DNA from: Thermodesulfobacteriota bacterium
Lineage (GTDB): Bacteria; Desulfobacterota; BSN033; UBA1163
NCBI GenBank assembly: GCA_030017685.1
Contig: JASEHH010000032.1
Span: forward strand, 1 to 34,924
Reading direction: 5' to 3'
Length of the DNA: 34,924 nucleotides
Positions 1 to 7,397 of the stretch are shown here, in pieces (position 1 is the stretch's first letter; every line of letters begins with the position of its first letter). The notes beneath the pieces are model-generated. The model worked only from the letters and a program-made list of their open reading frames with translations. It was not told the origin of the DNA and searched no databases. A program made the translations under genes and the position numbers.

Positions 1-39
1 CCGGTTTAAGTAGAAGCCGCCAATGTAAAATAAATTGCA

Positions 40-113
40 CCTTTAAAATCTCTGCCTGCGCGGGAATGACAGACAAAGAACTTTCTCCGAAATCCCTGCC
101 TGCGGCAGGCAGG
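40..113. repeat. Repeat fragments at the left edge
   Basis: The first 134 bases contain no gene. They hold a fragment of the GGGAATGAC-type palindromic repeat seen elsewhere in the window (CTGCGCGGGAATGAC near 55-69) and a perfect palindromic unit, CCTGCC-TGCGGCA-GGCAGG, at 95-113. A variant of the same palindrome sits inside the mobile cassette at 26854-26872. Confidence 0.5.
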
Positions 114-134
114 CGAACTCATTACTCCGAACTT

Positions 135-551
135 CTATAGGAATTTCTCGTGTTCTTTCTTGATGCACCGGTCCATCACCACTTTCAGGCCTGCCCTCTC
201 GGCCTCTTCTCCTGCCTTCTGATGGATCACTCCCTCCTGCATCCAGATAATCTTTACTCCCCGCCGGATCGCCTCTTCCGCAATAGGAGGAACCTCCTCC
301 GATTTCCGGAAGATATCGACCACATCGATCTCAATCTCTTTAGGGATCTCCATCAGATGGGGATATACCGTTTCCCCGAGGATCGTATCGCCATCAGGCC
401 GGACCGGTATGATGCGGTAGCCCTTCGATTGAAGGTAGGCGGCCACCCTATAACTGGGCCTGTCCTCCTTGGGTGAAATACCCACGACCGCCACTGTTTT
501 AGAGCTTTTCAGTATCTGCTTCAATATCTGCTTCAATTCTTCGTCTTTCAT
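135..551 (-). CDS. CoA-binding domain protein (YccU-like)
   Basis: A 138-residue single-domain protein of the small CoA-binding (CoA_binding_2, YccU-like) family, which has a Rossmann fold resembling the CoA-binding domain of succinyl-CoA synthetase. A nucleotide-binding strand-loop (VAVVGISPKEDRPSYRV, about residues 20-36) is followed by GYRIIPVRP, a central IDVVDIFRKSEEVP segment, an IIWMQEGV strand and a C-terminal MDRCIKKEH stretch. All are in family order and the length is normal. The ATG start is preceded on the minus strand by AGGAGAATCA. It lies about 250 bases downstream of the penicillin-binding protein gene on the same strand, with a hairpin repeat between them, so cotranscription is uncertain. 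The cellular role of this family is unknown; a CoA or related nucleotide ligand is inferred from family membership only. Confidence 0.85.
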   Translation of the reverse strand: MKDEELKQILKQILKSSKTVAVVGISPKEDRPSYRVAAYLQSKGYRIIPVRPDGDTILGETVYPHLMEIPKEIEIDVVDIFRKSEEVPPIAEEAIRRGVKIIWMQEGVIHQKAGEEAERAGLKVVMDRCIKKEHEKFL

Positions 552-621
552 TGATTCTCCTAAAGTTTTTACAATTCTTCCTGATAGCTTTATTACCCGC
601 GAACCATGAAAATACCCCGGG

Positions 622-757
622 TGTTTGGGTTACGGTTACGAAGCCCGTTTCGGTTACTGGTTACGGTTACGTGTAAAGAATTAAGAGACGATAAACGTAG
701 CCTTTTATTAACGATACGGGCCTCGTTACCCTTACCGTTAGACTTTAATTTTCTAGG
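622..757. repeat. Hairpin repeat element, copy 1 (TTACGAAGCCCG family)
   Basis: A roughly 130-base element that is nearly the same as 17751-17881 (about 90% identical by eye, almost gapless over its 120-base core). One arm reads TTACGAAGCCCGTTTCGG, and the other arm, read in reverse complement, TAACGAGGCCCGTATCGT, so the whole unit can fold on itself. The G-T-T-A-C-G motif is repeated within the arms. It lies between the stop of the penicillin-binding protein gene (803) and the start of the CoA-binding gene (551), both on the minus strand. A 64-codon open frame across it is not considered a gene. It could be a MITE-like repeat or a transcribed structured element. Confidence 0.75.
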
Positions 758-802
758 CAATCCTTCTTTAACCTCGACCTCAACCTTGTGTACTTTTTAA
801 GA

Positions 803-3283
803 TTAGTAGCTTGGCGTGGTGGGTCGGGAAGGATCTGTGAGGGGCCATCCTCTTACCGGAGCCCCTGAGGCCGGCTCTTCTTTCTCTTTCGGAATGGTTC
901 CTTCGACAAAGGCCTCCAGGATGGTCTGCGGAGAACTTCCATCAGCAGGGGTTCCTGTTTCGAGATTCACCTTCAACAGAACAATCTTTTCAGGAACTCT
1001 GAAGGGTTCCGCGGGCGCATCCCTCAATGCGTGATCCATAAAAGAGATCCAGATGGGAAGGGCGGCTCTCGAACCTGTCTCATTCTTCCCGAGAGAGGCC
1101 TTGTCATCGAAACCCACCCAGACTCCGGCAAGGAGAGAGGGAGTATATCCAATAAACCAGGCATCCGCATAGTCGCTGGAGGTCCCGGTCTTTCCGGCAA
1201 CAGGTCTGCCAAGAACCTTTGCCCTCTGGCCGGTTCCGTGCTGGACCACGCCTTCGAGAAGATGGGTGATGATAAAAGCATTCTGCGGAGAGATGACCCG
1301 TTCCTTAATGATAGGAGTAGGAGATGGGGCGGCAGGAGCGTTTTCTTCTCCTTCTTCTTCCTCCTCCGGTTCCTCCAATTCAATATAAGGGGTATTCTCT
1401 TCAAGGACCTCGCCTTTCATGGTGACGATCTTTTTGATGAAGATGGGTTTGATACGTTCTCCACCGTTGGCAAAGACCGCAAAGGAAGAGATCAATTCTA
1501 ACATGGAAGCTCCGGAGGTTCCCAGGGCAATGGAGAGGTCCCGCTTGATCGGAGATTCAATTCCCATCTTTTTGATGAATTTAAGGGCATAACCTACACC
1601 AACGTCCTCAAGAATCTTGACCGTCACGACATTTCTGGAATGAGCCAGGGCGTTTCTGAAGGTGATGGGGCCCATAAAATGCTTGTCGTAATTTTTTGGA
1701 GCCCAGTAGTATCCTCCGTCATAATCCGAATATTCCACGGGCGAGTCCATGAGAAGGGTGGAGGGGTGATAACCCTTCTCAAGCGCCGCAGCATAGATGA
1801 AAGGTTTAAATGCAGAGCCCGGCTGTCTACGGGAATTGACAGCGCGGTTGAACTGACTTTCGCTGAAATCACGGCCCCCCACCATGGCTTTCACATATCC
1901 TTTTTGCGGATCGGAGCAGATCAGGGCTCCCTGGACAAGGGGTTCCTGTTCCAGAGTGAGGGTGAGAGGCTGATCTTTCTTAGCCGGTTCCTTTACTCTC
2001 ACATGGACGACATCTCCGGTTTTGAGTAGATCTGCAGGCGTCTTCACCTGGCCGGGCTTGAAATGGGCTGTGGGTTTGATCTGGAGGGCCCAGGCCATCT
2101 CAGCATAGGGAAGCATTCCCTTCCGATCCTCCACCCAGACCGTGTAGAGCTTTTTGGTCTCATCCCTGGAGAGGATCACTCCCTCAAAGATCTGATTCGG
2201 TAAAAGGGGTTGGAGCGTCCCTCTCTTCCTTTTGGTGAGGTCCTTCACCTCATCAGGAGTGAGAGTCTGGATGGGTCCCCTGAATCCCTGCCTCTTATCC
2301 AGTTCCCTCAATCCCATCTCCATTGATTTTTGTGCGGCTCGTTGAAGGTTGAGGTCAAGGGTGGTATAGATTCTTAATCCCTCTTTATAGAGTTTCTCCT
2401 TGCCGTATTTTCTTTCGACCTGAATGCGGATGAACTCCGTAAAGTAAGGGGCCTTGCTGAAGAAGGCGCTCTCCCTCGGCTGAATCTTCAGGGGCGTCCG
2501 GAGGGCTTTCTCTTTCTGTTCCTGTGAGATGAAACCCAAATCCGTCATCCGTGTGAGGACATAATTCTGGCGTTCTCTGGCCCTGGGCAGGTTGTTGACA
2601 GGCGAATAACGGCTGGGAGCTTTTACCAGGCCTGCGAGCAGGGCCGTTTCTGGAAGATTGAGCTGTTCCACCCGTTTATTGAAATAACTTTCCGCGGCGG
2701 CTTCTATTCCATAGGCGCCGTTTCCCAGGTAGATATGATTGAGATAGAGAGAAAGGATCTCCTCTTTGGTCAAATTCCCTTCCAGACCGAAGGCATAGGC
2801 GACTTCTTTCAATTTTCGGAGAAAACTTCTCTTGGGGGTGAGGAAGAAGGTCTTGGTTACCTGTTGGGTGATGGTGCTGCCCCCCTGGACAATCTTTCCG
2901 GCGAGGAGGTTCTTCAGCACTGCTCGGGCGATTCCTTTGTAGTCGATTCCCCTGTGCTGAAAAAACTCGGCATCCTCCGCTGCGAGGAAGGCCTGGATGA
3001 GAGGTTTTGGAATTTTCTCATAAGAGATCGGGATTCGATTGTCCAATAAGAATTTTCCCACGACCTCATCGTCTTCCGAATAGACGATGGAGTTAGCGTT
3101 GAGGTTTCGTTCCTTCAGGGAGGCAAAGTCAGGAAGCTGGCGGGAGAAATAGAGGAAGAGGAGCGCTCCGGAGAGGAAGAGCAGAAAGGCGGAGGAGAGA
3201 AAGGCGAGGATGATATAAAAGGCGAACCCCTTTTTCGCCTTTTTTTTTCTTGGACGTTTTGTTCTTCCTTTTTTCTTATTCAT
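803..3283 (-). CDS. mrcA: Penicillin-binding protein 1A (class A, bifunctional)
   Basis: An 826-residue inner-membrane enzyme that polymerises lipid II and crosslinks peptidoglycan. A Lys/Arg-rich cytoplasmic tail (residues 1-19) and one membrane segment (about 20-46) come first. The GT51 glycosyltransferase domain follows, with catalytic E103 in the EDxxFxxHxG motif and QGGSTITQQ at 133-141. An OB-like insert (about 330-445) typical of PBP1a precedes the transpeptidase domain. There the three penicillin-binding motifs are intact: S490-x-x-K493, S549-R-N551 and K698-T-G700. An unusual acidic tract (EEPEEEEEGEE, about 637-647) followed by a Pro/Ala-rich linker sits between the second and third motifs, probably on a surface loop. 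The ATG start fits the basic tail. The gene reads the same way as the lipoprotein gene upstream, separated by a terminator and a repeat, so it probably has its own promoter. Confidence 0.96.
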   Translation of the reverse strand: MNKKKGRTKRPRKKKAKKGFAFYIILAFLSSAFLLFLSGALLFLYFSRQLPDFASLKERNLNANSIVYSEDDEVVGKFLLDNRIPISYEKIPKPLIQAFLAAEDAEFFQHRGIDYKGIARAVLKNLLAGKIVQGGSTITQQVTKTFFLTPKRSFLRKLKEVAYAFGLEGNLTKEEILSLYLNHIYLGNGAYGIEAAAESYFNKRVEQLNLPETALLAGLVKAPSRYSPVNNLPRARERQNYVLTRMTDLGFISQEQKEKALRTPLKIQPRESAFFSKAPYFTEFIRIQVERKYGKEKLYKEGLRIYTTLDLNLQRAAQKSMEMGLRELDKRQGFRGPIQTLTPDEVKDLTKRKRGTLQPLLPNQIFEGVILSRDETKKLYTVWVEDRKGMLPYAEMAWALQIKPTAHFKPGQVKTPADLLKTGDVVHVRVKEPAKKDQPLTLTLEQEPLVQGALICSDPQKGYVKAMVGGRDFSESQFNRAVNSRRQPGSAFKPFIYAAALEKGYHPSTLLMDSPVEYSDYDGGYYWAPKNYDKHFMGPITFRNALAHSRNVVTVKILEDVGVGYALKFIKKMGIESPIKRDLSIALGTSGASMLELISSFAVFANGGERIKPIFIKKIVTMKGEVLEENTPYIELEEPEEEEEGEENAPAAPSPTPIIKERVISPQNAFIITHLLEGVVQHGTGQRAKVLGRPVAGKTGTSSDYADAWFIGYTPSLLAGVWVGFDDKASLGKNETGSRAALPIWISFMDHALRDAPAEPFRVPEKIVLLKVNLETGTPADGSSPQTILEAFVEGTIPKEKEEPASGAPVRGWPLTDPSRPTTPSY

Positions 3284-3300
3284 AAGGACCGGAGGAGGGA

Positions 3301-3470
3301 ATCAACCCATTCGACTCCCCGGTCTGATCCTTCGACTTCGCTCAGGACAGGCACCCGGGGTATGCTCAGGGTTGATACTGAGCGGCGCTTTTCCCTCGAC
3401 TCTGCTCGGGATGGTGAGCTTGTCGAACCATTACCCCAATTTAAAAATCGGGGTTTGGCGCCGTCGAACG
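3301..3470. repeat. Composite TCGAC/CTCAGG palindromic repeat
   Basis: The 170-base stretch upstream of the penicillin-binding protein gene is built of short palindromic blocks (CTTCGACTTCGCTCAGGAC, GCTCAGGGTTGATACTGAGC, GGTGAGCTTGTCGAACC). The outer blocks recur in opposite orientation at 34420-34517, including TTCGACTCCCC, GCTCAGGGTTGA, CTGAGCGGCG and TTGGCGCC. Here two extra TCGA...GCTC blocks interrupt the order, so repeats have inserted into repeats. Related pieces occur at 33124-33200. No coding sequence is supported. Confidence 0.6.
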
Positions 3471-3474
3471 TATC

Positions 3475-3515
3475 AAAAAGGGGAAAACCCAGCTATCCGC
3501 AGGTCTTCCCCTTTT
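3475..3515 (-). terminator. Rho-independent terminator of the lipoprotein gene
   Basis: Read on the minus strand, GAAAAGGGGAAGACC pairs with GGGTTTTCCCCTTTTT across a loop of about 12 bases, with a T run at the end. It starts 17 bases beyond the lipoprotein stop codon, so it should end that transcript before the penicillin-binding protein gene. Confidence 0.75.
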
Positions 3516-3531
3516 CGCATTGGATGGATGG

Positions 3532-3822
3532 CTATTTCTTCTTCTTTGCCAGTTGCGACTTCAGATCTTCGACCTGTTTTTTCAAGGCTTCATTCTCTGC
3601 GGTGAGAGAAACGATGGTTGCCTCTTTCTCGGCGCCCTTCTGGATCTCTTCCTTCAGCTTCTGAATCTCAAGTTTCGACTTGTCATTGTCTGACTTGAGG
3701 TTGGTGTTCTCCGCTTTCAACTTCTCATTCTCCGCCTTGATGTCCGCTCCGCATCCGGCCAGGGCTGAAACGAGCATGCCGATCAGGAACAACGAAAGCA
3801 TCAAAGATATGGCCCTCTTCAT
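3532..3822 (-). CDS. Small coiled-coil lipoprotein (Lpp-like)
   Basis: A 96-residue predicted outer-membrane lipoprotein. Residues 1-23 form a lipoprotein signal peptide ending in the lipobox LAGC, with C24 as the lipidated residue. The rest is an uninterrupted heptad-rich coiled coil (repeated ENEKLKAEN-type units, hydrophobic residues every 3-4 positions) ending in KKKK. Length, architecture and lysine tail recall Braun's lipoprotein Lpp, whose C-terminal lysine is linked to peptidoglycan, but sequence similarity to Lpp itself is not obvious and the link is an inference. The ATG is preceded by AGGAGGTGAT, the strongest Shine-Dalgarno in the window, and by a near-consensus promoter at 3855-3883, so high expression is likely. 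The gene stands alone between its own promoter and a terminator. Confidence 0.85.
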   Translation of the reverse strand: MKRAISLMLSLFLIGMLVSALAGCGADIKAENEKLKAENTNLKSDNDKSKLEIQKLKEEIQKGAEKEATIVSLTAENEALKKQVEDLKSQLAKKKK

Positions 3823-3854
3823 CTACCTATCACCTCCTCTTATTTTTGTTTAAC

Positions 3855-3883
3855 ATTATAAGCCTCTCTTCGTAAAAAATCAA
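3855..3883 (-). promoter_or_regulatory. Sigma-70-type promoter of the lipoprotein gene
   Basis: On the minus strand, TTGATT (3883-3878), a 17-base spacer and a perfect TATAAT (3860-3855) lie about 33 bases upstream of the lipoprotein ATG. The -35 hexamer lies inside the 9-base direct repeat flanking the mobile cassette 3887-4509. Confidence 0.75.
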
Positions 3884-4021
3884 ATCGTTTACAATTCAGA
3901 CACTGGACTTCAGACGTTAGACATCAGATTTTTCTAATATAGCAAATTAACTCTTGTGGTGCATCTAACGCTTCTTTACATTTAATGGCGGAAAAATCTT
4001 CCAAAAAACAGGAAGATTTTT

Positions 4022-4097
4022 GTAGCCGCAGGCTTTAGCCTGCGATATTGTGCCCTGAATGGCACATTAAGGAACGCAACCTGAAGGTTGCGGCTAC
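4022..4097. repeat. GTAGCCGC inverted-end repeat, copy 1
   Basis: Begins GTAGCCGCAGGCTTTAGCC and ends AACCTGAAGGTTGCGGCTAC, so the outer GTAGCCGCA/TGCGGCTAC pair and each half is itself a hairpin. A second copy is at 6126-6216. It resembles REP/RAYT-type palindromes that are common in many bacterial genomes. Confidence 0.75.
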
Positions 4098-4197
4098 CTC
4101 ACAATTGCTCAACTCAGGCCTGAACGCACCTACCAATATGGCGATAAATTTATGACCCACTACACTCTATTCCACTCTTTTGAAATTCTTTCATATA

Positions 4198-4337
4198 TGA
4201 TGGAATCGTAAAAAGTCGTCATTCCCGTGAAAACGGGAATCCAGAGAATTCTAACTACTTGAAAATATCCCGCTAAGAGCGGGACTTGCGCAGGAATGAC
4301 TGATAATGGGATTTTCAGACTTTTTACGAAACCATCA
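4198..4337. mobile_element. MITE with TGATGG ends, copy a (nested)
   Basis: A 140-base element with about 20-base inverted ends (TGATGGAATCGTAAAAAGTC and, at the other end, GACTTTTTACGAAACCATCA). It is flanked by TATA on both sides (4194-4197 and 4338-4341), consistent with a 4-base target duplication. The inner part holds GTCATTCCCG/CGGGAAT hairpins. It is very similar to 25862-25995 and lies inside the older cassette 3887-4509. It has no coding capacity, so movement would need a transposase from elsewhere. Confidence 0.75.
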
Positions 4338-4527
4338 TATATACAAAAGCGTCATTTCCTCTGGTAGCTACCAGGCCGTTCGGCTGAGCTCACGTCGAAG
4401 CCCTCATCCATTTGTAATCTCTGGCCATTTATCTTTCTTCAGTCTAATGTCTGCCCGCAGCGCCAGCGCTTGCGCGGCGTGAGGTCTATAGTCTTACTGT
4501 CTGCATCATAGTTAAATCTTTTCTTGC

Positions 4528-4556
4528 TTGACGAATGAAGCCATTTTTTGTAGAGT
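4528..4556 (+). promoter_or_regulatory. Likely promoter of the acyl-CoA ligase gene
   Basis: TTGACG (4528-4533), a 17-base spacer and TAGAGT (4551-4556) give four of six bases in the -10 box and five of six in the -35 box. A start near 4563 would leave a short leader with AAGGGAGAG before the ATG at 4581. Confidence 0.55.
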
Positions 4557-4580
4557 TGCACGGATAAGGGAGAGATTCCA

Positions 4581-6107
4581 ATGGATGTCGGACAAATTCT
4601 CACTTTTACTGCCCGTAAGTTCCCTCAAAGGATCGCGCTCATTTGCGAGCAAGAGCGGAAGACTTATCAGGAGTTTAATGATCGGACCAATCGACTTGCC
4701 AATGGAATGCTACGGCTGGGTTTAAGAAAAGGGGAGAAAGTCGCTGTTCTTCTCTTCAATTCGATCCCCCTCGTTGAGATTCTCTTTGCCTCGGCAAAGA
4801 TAGGCGGCGTCTTCACACCGATCAATTTCCGCTTTACCGCGGAGGAAGTTTTCTACATCCTGGACCATTCCGATGCCCGTTTTTTTATCTATGGAGAGGA
4901 GTTTTCAGGACTCGTCGAGAAGATCCGCTCCAGGCTTAAAAAAGTGGAGTTCTATTTCTCCATCGGGGAGCCCGCTCCTCCTTCCATTTTGAACTACGAA
5001 ACTTTTTTAAAAGAGTCCCTTTCTCAGGAACCGGATGTCCCCCTCTCTGAAAAGGATGAGTGCCAGGTGATGTATACCTCCGGCACGACGGGAAAACCGA
5101 AAGGGGCCCTCCTCACTCATGAGAATCTCCTCTGGAACCTTTTCAATACCATCCTGGGAAGGGAGGAGAAGGAAGGAGAGACTTCACTCGTCATCGGTCC
5201 CCTCTATCACACGGCGGCTCTCAATAACCATTTCCTCACCCGTGTGGCACTGGCCGGGACCAGCGTCCTCGTCAGGCATTTTGATCCGGAAAGGGTGATG
5301 GAGATCATCGGAAAGGAGAGGGTGACGATTATCTCAGGCGCTCCTTCGGCCTACCATTTGATACTCTCCCTTCCTGAGGGACGGTATGACACCCGTTCGA
5401 TCACCAAATGCACCACAGGGGCCTCCATCCTTCCGAATGAAACAAAGGAGAGACTGGCCAAACTCTTTCCCAATCTCTCTGGCATTTATGATGTCTATGG
5501 GTGCACCGAGGCTACGCCCTCGATTGCCATCCTCAAGGCGAAGGACTCTCTGAAAAAAAAGGAATGTGTGGGGCCGGCTGTTCCCTTCCTCGAAGTGAGA
5601 ATCGTGGATGATCAGGACCGAGATCTCCCAGTGGGAGAAGTAGGGGAGGTGATCTGCCGCGGTCCCAATGTGATGAAGGGATATTATAAGGATGAAGAGG
5701 CTACCCTAGAGGCTCTCCGGGGGGGATGGCTTCACACGGGGGACCTGGCCCGGATGGATGAGGAGGGATTCATCTATATCGTTGACCGGAAGAAGGATAT
5801 GATCGTCAGCGGCGGAGAGAATATCTATCCACGTGAGATTGAAGAGATCCTTTACAGTCATCCTAAGATTGAGGATGCGGCCATCATCGGAGTCCCTGAT
5901 CCGCTCTGGGGGGAATCGGTCAGGGCGGTCATCGTTTTGAAAAGGGGAGGGACGATGACAGAGGAGGAGGTGATCGAATACTGCAAAAGTCATCTTGCCA
6001 GTTACAAGAAGCCAAAGTCAGTGGAGTTCGTAGAAAGCCTTCCCAGAAATCCTTCGGGGAAGGTCCTTAAAACCGTATTGAGGGAGAGATTCTTGAAACG
6101 AAATTGA
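4581..6107 (+). CDS. AMP-forming acyl-CoA synthetase / carboxylate-CoA ligase
   Basis: A 508-residue ANL-superfamily enzyme that activates a carboxylic acid with ATP to an acyl-AMP and then forms the acyl-CoA. The AMP-binding P-loop YTSGTTGKPKG starts at about residue 165. DVYGCTEAT (A5 motif), GWLHTGDLARMDEEGF (A7) and DRKKDMIVSGGENIYPREIE (A8 hinge) follow. The catalytic lysine K494 lies in NPSGKVLK near the C terminus. The length fits medium- or long-chain fatty-acid ligases and related aryl/alicyclic acid ligases; the substrate cannot be read from the sequence. The start at 4581 has AAGGGAGAG seven bases upstream. It is the first gene of a plus-strand block that goes on with carboxylate transporters, thiolase and a dehydrogenase, so it probably activates the imported acid in the cytoplasm. 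Confidence 0.93.
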   Translation: MDVGQILTFTARKFPQRIALICEQERKTYQEFNDRTNRLANGMLRLGLRKGEKVAVLLFNSIPLVEILFASAKIGGVFTPINFRFTAEEVFYILDHSDARFFIYGEEFSGLVEKIRSRLKKVEFYFSIGEPAPPSILNYETFLKESLSQEPDVPLSEKDECQVMYTSGTTGKPKGALLTHENLLWNLFNTILGREEKEGETSLVIGPLYHTAALNNHFLTRVALAGTSVLVRHFDPERVMEIIGKERVTIISGAPSAYHLILSLPEGRYDTRSITKCTTGASILPNETKERLAKLFPNLSGIYDVYGCTEATPSIAILKAKDSLKKKECVGPAVPFLEVRIVDDQDRDLPVGEVGEVICRGPNVMKGYYKDEEATLEALRGGWLHTGDLARMDEEGFIYIVDRKKDMIVSGGENIYPREIEEILYSHPKIEDAAIIGVPDPLWGESVRAVIVLKRGGTMTEEEVIEYCKSHLASYKKPKSVEFVESLPRNPSGKVLKTVLRERFLKRN

Positions 6108-6125
6108 GCGATATTTTGGGGGGAT

Positions 6126-6216
6126 GTAGCCGCACCCTTCAGGGTGCGAGGGTTTCGGTTTCATGGTCTTTACCTTGTGTGTACCTTTTTTCGCAGGCTA
6201 AAGCCTGCGGCTACAG
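6126..6216. repeat. GTAGCCGC inverted-end repeat, copy 2
   Basis: Starts GTAGCCGCACCCTTCAGGG and ends GGCTAAAGCCTGCGGCTAC, with the same outer arms as 4022-4097 but different inner hairpins, as usual for this kind of palindromic repeat. It occupies the first third of the 319-base gap between the acyl-CoA ligase and the first TRAP binding protein. Confidence 0.75.
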
Positions 6217-6281
6217 GTTTCTTAAAAAAAATCGCTCAACTTAGTACACTGTTTCATAAATACGCTAACGTATGCTATAAA

Positions 6282-6350
6282 AGATTCTTCGTCGTTTCAC
6301 TCCTCAGAATGACAATAATCGTTTGTCACTCTGAACGAAGTGAAGAGTCT
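6282..6350. repeat. Inverted pair of TTCGTTTCACTC/GAACGAAGTGAAG units
   Basis: AGATTCTTCGTCGTTTCACTC followed by CAGAATGAC is answered by GTCACTCTGAACGAAGTGAAG plus AGTCT in inverse orientation, giving an imperfect hairpin of about 69 bases. Between it and the next gene (6351-6426) there is a GTAACCGTAATTACG palindrome resembling the arms of the 622-757 element, and no clear promoter. Confidence 0.6.
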
Positions 6351-6426
6351 CTATAATTTATGGCCCTAAAAATACGTAACCGTAATTACGAAATGGAGTA
6401 CTTAGGTTAAAGAAAGGAGAGAAACT

Positions 6427-7380
6427 ATGAAACGGTCTATCTTCTTATTATTATTCTTGTTGGCGCTTATGGTGAGCATGGCCCAGGCCCAGGAGAAGCG
6501 GTTGGTCATAGGGACGGCGAGCACCGGAGGGACATGGTACCTTTTAGGAGGAGGGGTTTCGGGAATCATCAACAAACATATCAAAGGGGTTACTTCTACG
6601 GCCATTCCTTCCGGAGCCTCAATTGAAAACATCAGGGCGATTTCCAAGCAGAGGCAGGATCTGGCTCTCACCATGCCGGACATCGCCTTCTATGCTTTCA
6701 ATGGACAGGAGATGTTCAAGGATGGAAAAGTGGAAGAGATCCGGGGACTCTTTTCAACCTACCCCATCGACATTCAGATCTATGTGGAAGAGAAATCTCC
6801 GATCAAGAGCATTTCCGACATCAAAGGGAAGAATCCAAAAGTGGCTGTGGGGCCACCCGGGAGCGGGACAGAGGTGATGGCAAGGTATGTCTTAAAAGAG
6901 TACGGGATCACCTACGATGATATCCAGGAGCAGTTCCTCTCCCATACGGAGGCCACGGCTGCAATGAAGGATGGGAATATTGAGGTGGGAATTGTCACCC
7001 TTGGGACGCCCGCACCCACCCTGGTCGAATTGACCCGTTATAAGAAGATCAGGTTTCTCGATATCGAGCCTGAAGTTGGGGAAAGGATCAATAAGAAATT
7101 CCCTGCCTACTTTCCAAGGGTGATTCCCACAGGGACCTATCCGGGAATGGGAAAAGAGCATCACACTCTGGGCTGGATGGGTTTCTTCATCGTCCATAAG
7201 GATTGCACCGGGGATCTTGCTTATGAGATGGTAAAGGCGGTCTTCGATCATAAGGCGGAACTGGATGCCATCCATGCCATGTTTAAGGAGATCACATTGG
7301 CCAATGCCACCAAAGGGATGTCGGTTCCCCTTCATCCCGGGGCGATTCGATTCTTTAAGGAAAGAGGAGTTATAAAGTAA
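6427..7380 (+). CDS. TAXI-family TRAP transporter substrate-binding protein 1
   Basis: A 317-residue periplasmic binding protein of the TAXI (TRAP-associated extracytoplasmic immunogenic) family. A signal peptide (residues 1-21, cleavage near AQA-Q) is followed by the family opening LVIGTASTGGTWYLLGGGVSGIIN. ASIENIRAISKQRQDLALTMPDIA, SDIKGKNPKVAVGPPGSGTEVMA, a central PTGTYPGM and a closing LHPGAIRFFKERGVIK also match TAXI proteins. It should catch a carboxylate or amino acid in the periplasm and deliver it to the fused permease. The ATG has AAAGGAGAG upstream. DUF1850 and permease genes follow directly. It has the same architecture as the binding protein at 11101-12060, and the two differ in many ligand-region residues, so the two systems may take different substrates. 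Confidence 0.93.
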   Translation: MKRSIFLLLFLLALMVSMAQAQEKRLVIGTASTGGTWYLLGGGVSGIINKHIKGVTSTAIPSGASIENIRAISKQRQDLALTMPDIAFYAFNGQEMFKDGKVEEIRGLFSTYPIDIQIYVEEKSPIKSISDIKGKNPKVAVGPPGSGTEVMARYVLKEYGITYDDIQEQFLSHTEATAAMKDGNIEVGIVTLGTPAPTLVELTRYKKIRFLDIEPEVGERINKKFPAYFPRVIPTGTYPGMGKEHHTLGWMGFFIVHKDCTGDLAYEMVKAVFDHKAELDAIHAMFKEITLANATKGMSVPLHPGAIRFFKERGVIK

Positions 7381-7397
7381 TCATTGAAAATTGATCA

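Larger units (their letters stand above)
3887..4509 (-). mobile_element. Decayed IVP-like cassette, copy 1, with nested repeats
   Basis: The ends match the cassettes at 18843-19092 and 26831-27074. In minus-strand reading, the left arm has ATGCAGAC...TAAGAC...CAGACATTAGACTG and the right arm TGATGTCTAACGTCTGAAGTCCAGTGTCTGAATTG. The imperfect direct repeats GATTTAACT and GATTTGATT (7 of 9 matching, minus-strand reading, 4518-4510 and 3886-3878) flank it. Inside, an ATG at 4428 opens MARDYK, and near the other end codons matching ELICYI come just before a TAA at 3919, so a gene once spanned it. It is now interrupted by the MITE at 4198-4337 and the GTAGCCGC repeat at 4022-4097. The left arm carries a GCGCAAGCGCTGGCGC palindrome identical to the one in copy 2. 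This entry also accounts for the 750-base gene-free region 3823-4580. Confidence 0.7.

Noticed and set aside
606-800. A 64-codon plus-strand frame over the hairpin repeat
   Set aside because: It lies over a repeated non-coding element, its copy at 17751-17881 does not keep the frame, and it has no family features.
1031-1501. Long plus-strand frames antisense to the penicillin-binding protein gene
   Set aside because: They lie opposite a gene with complete catalytic motifs and show low-complexity, shadow-like composition.
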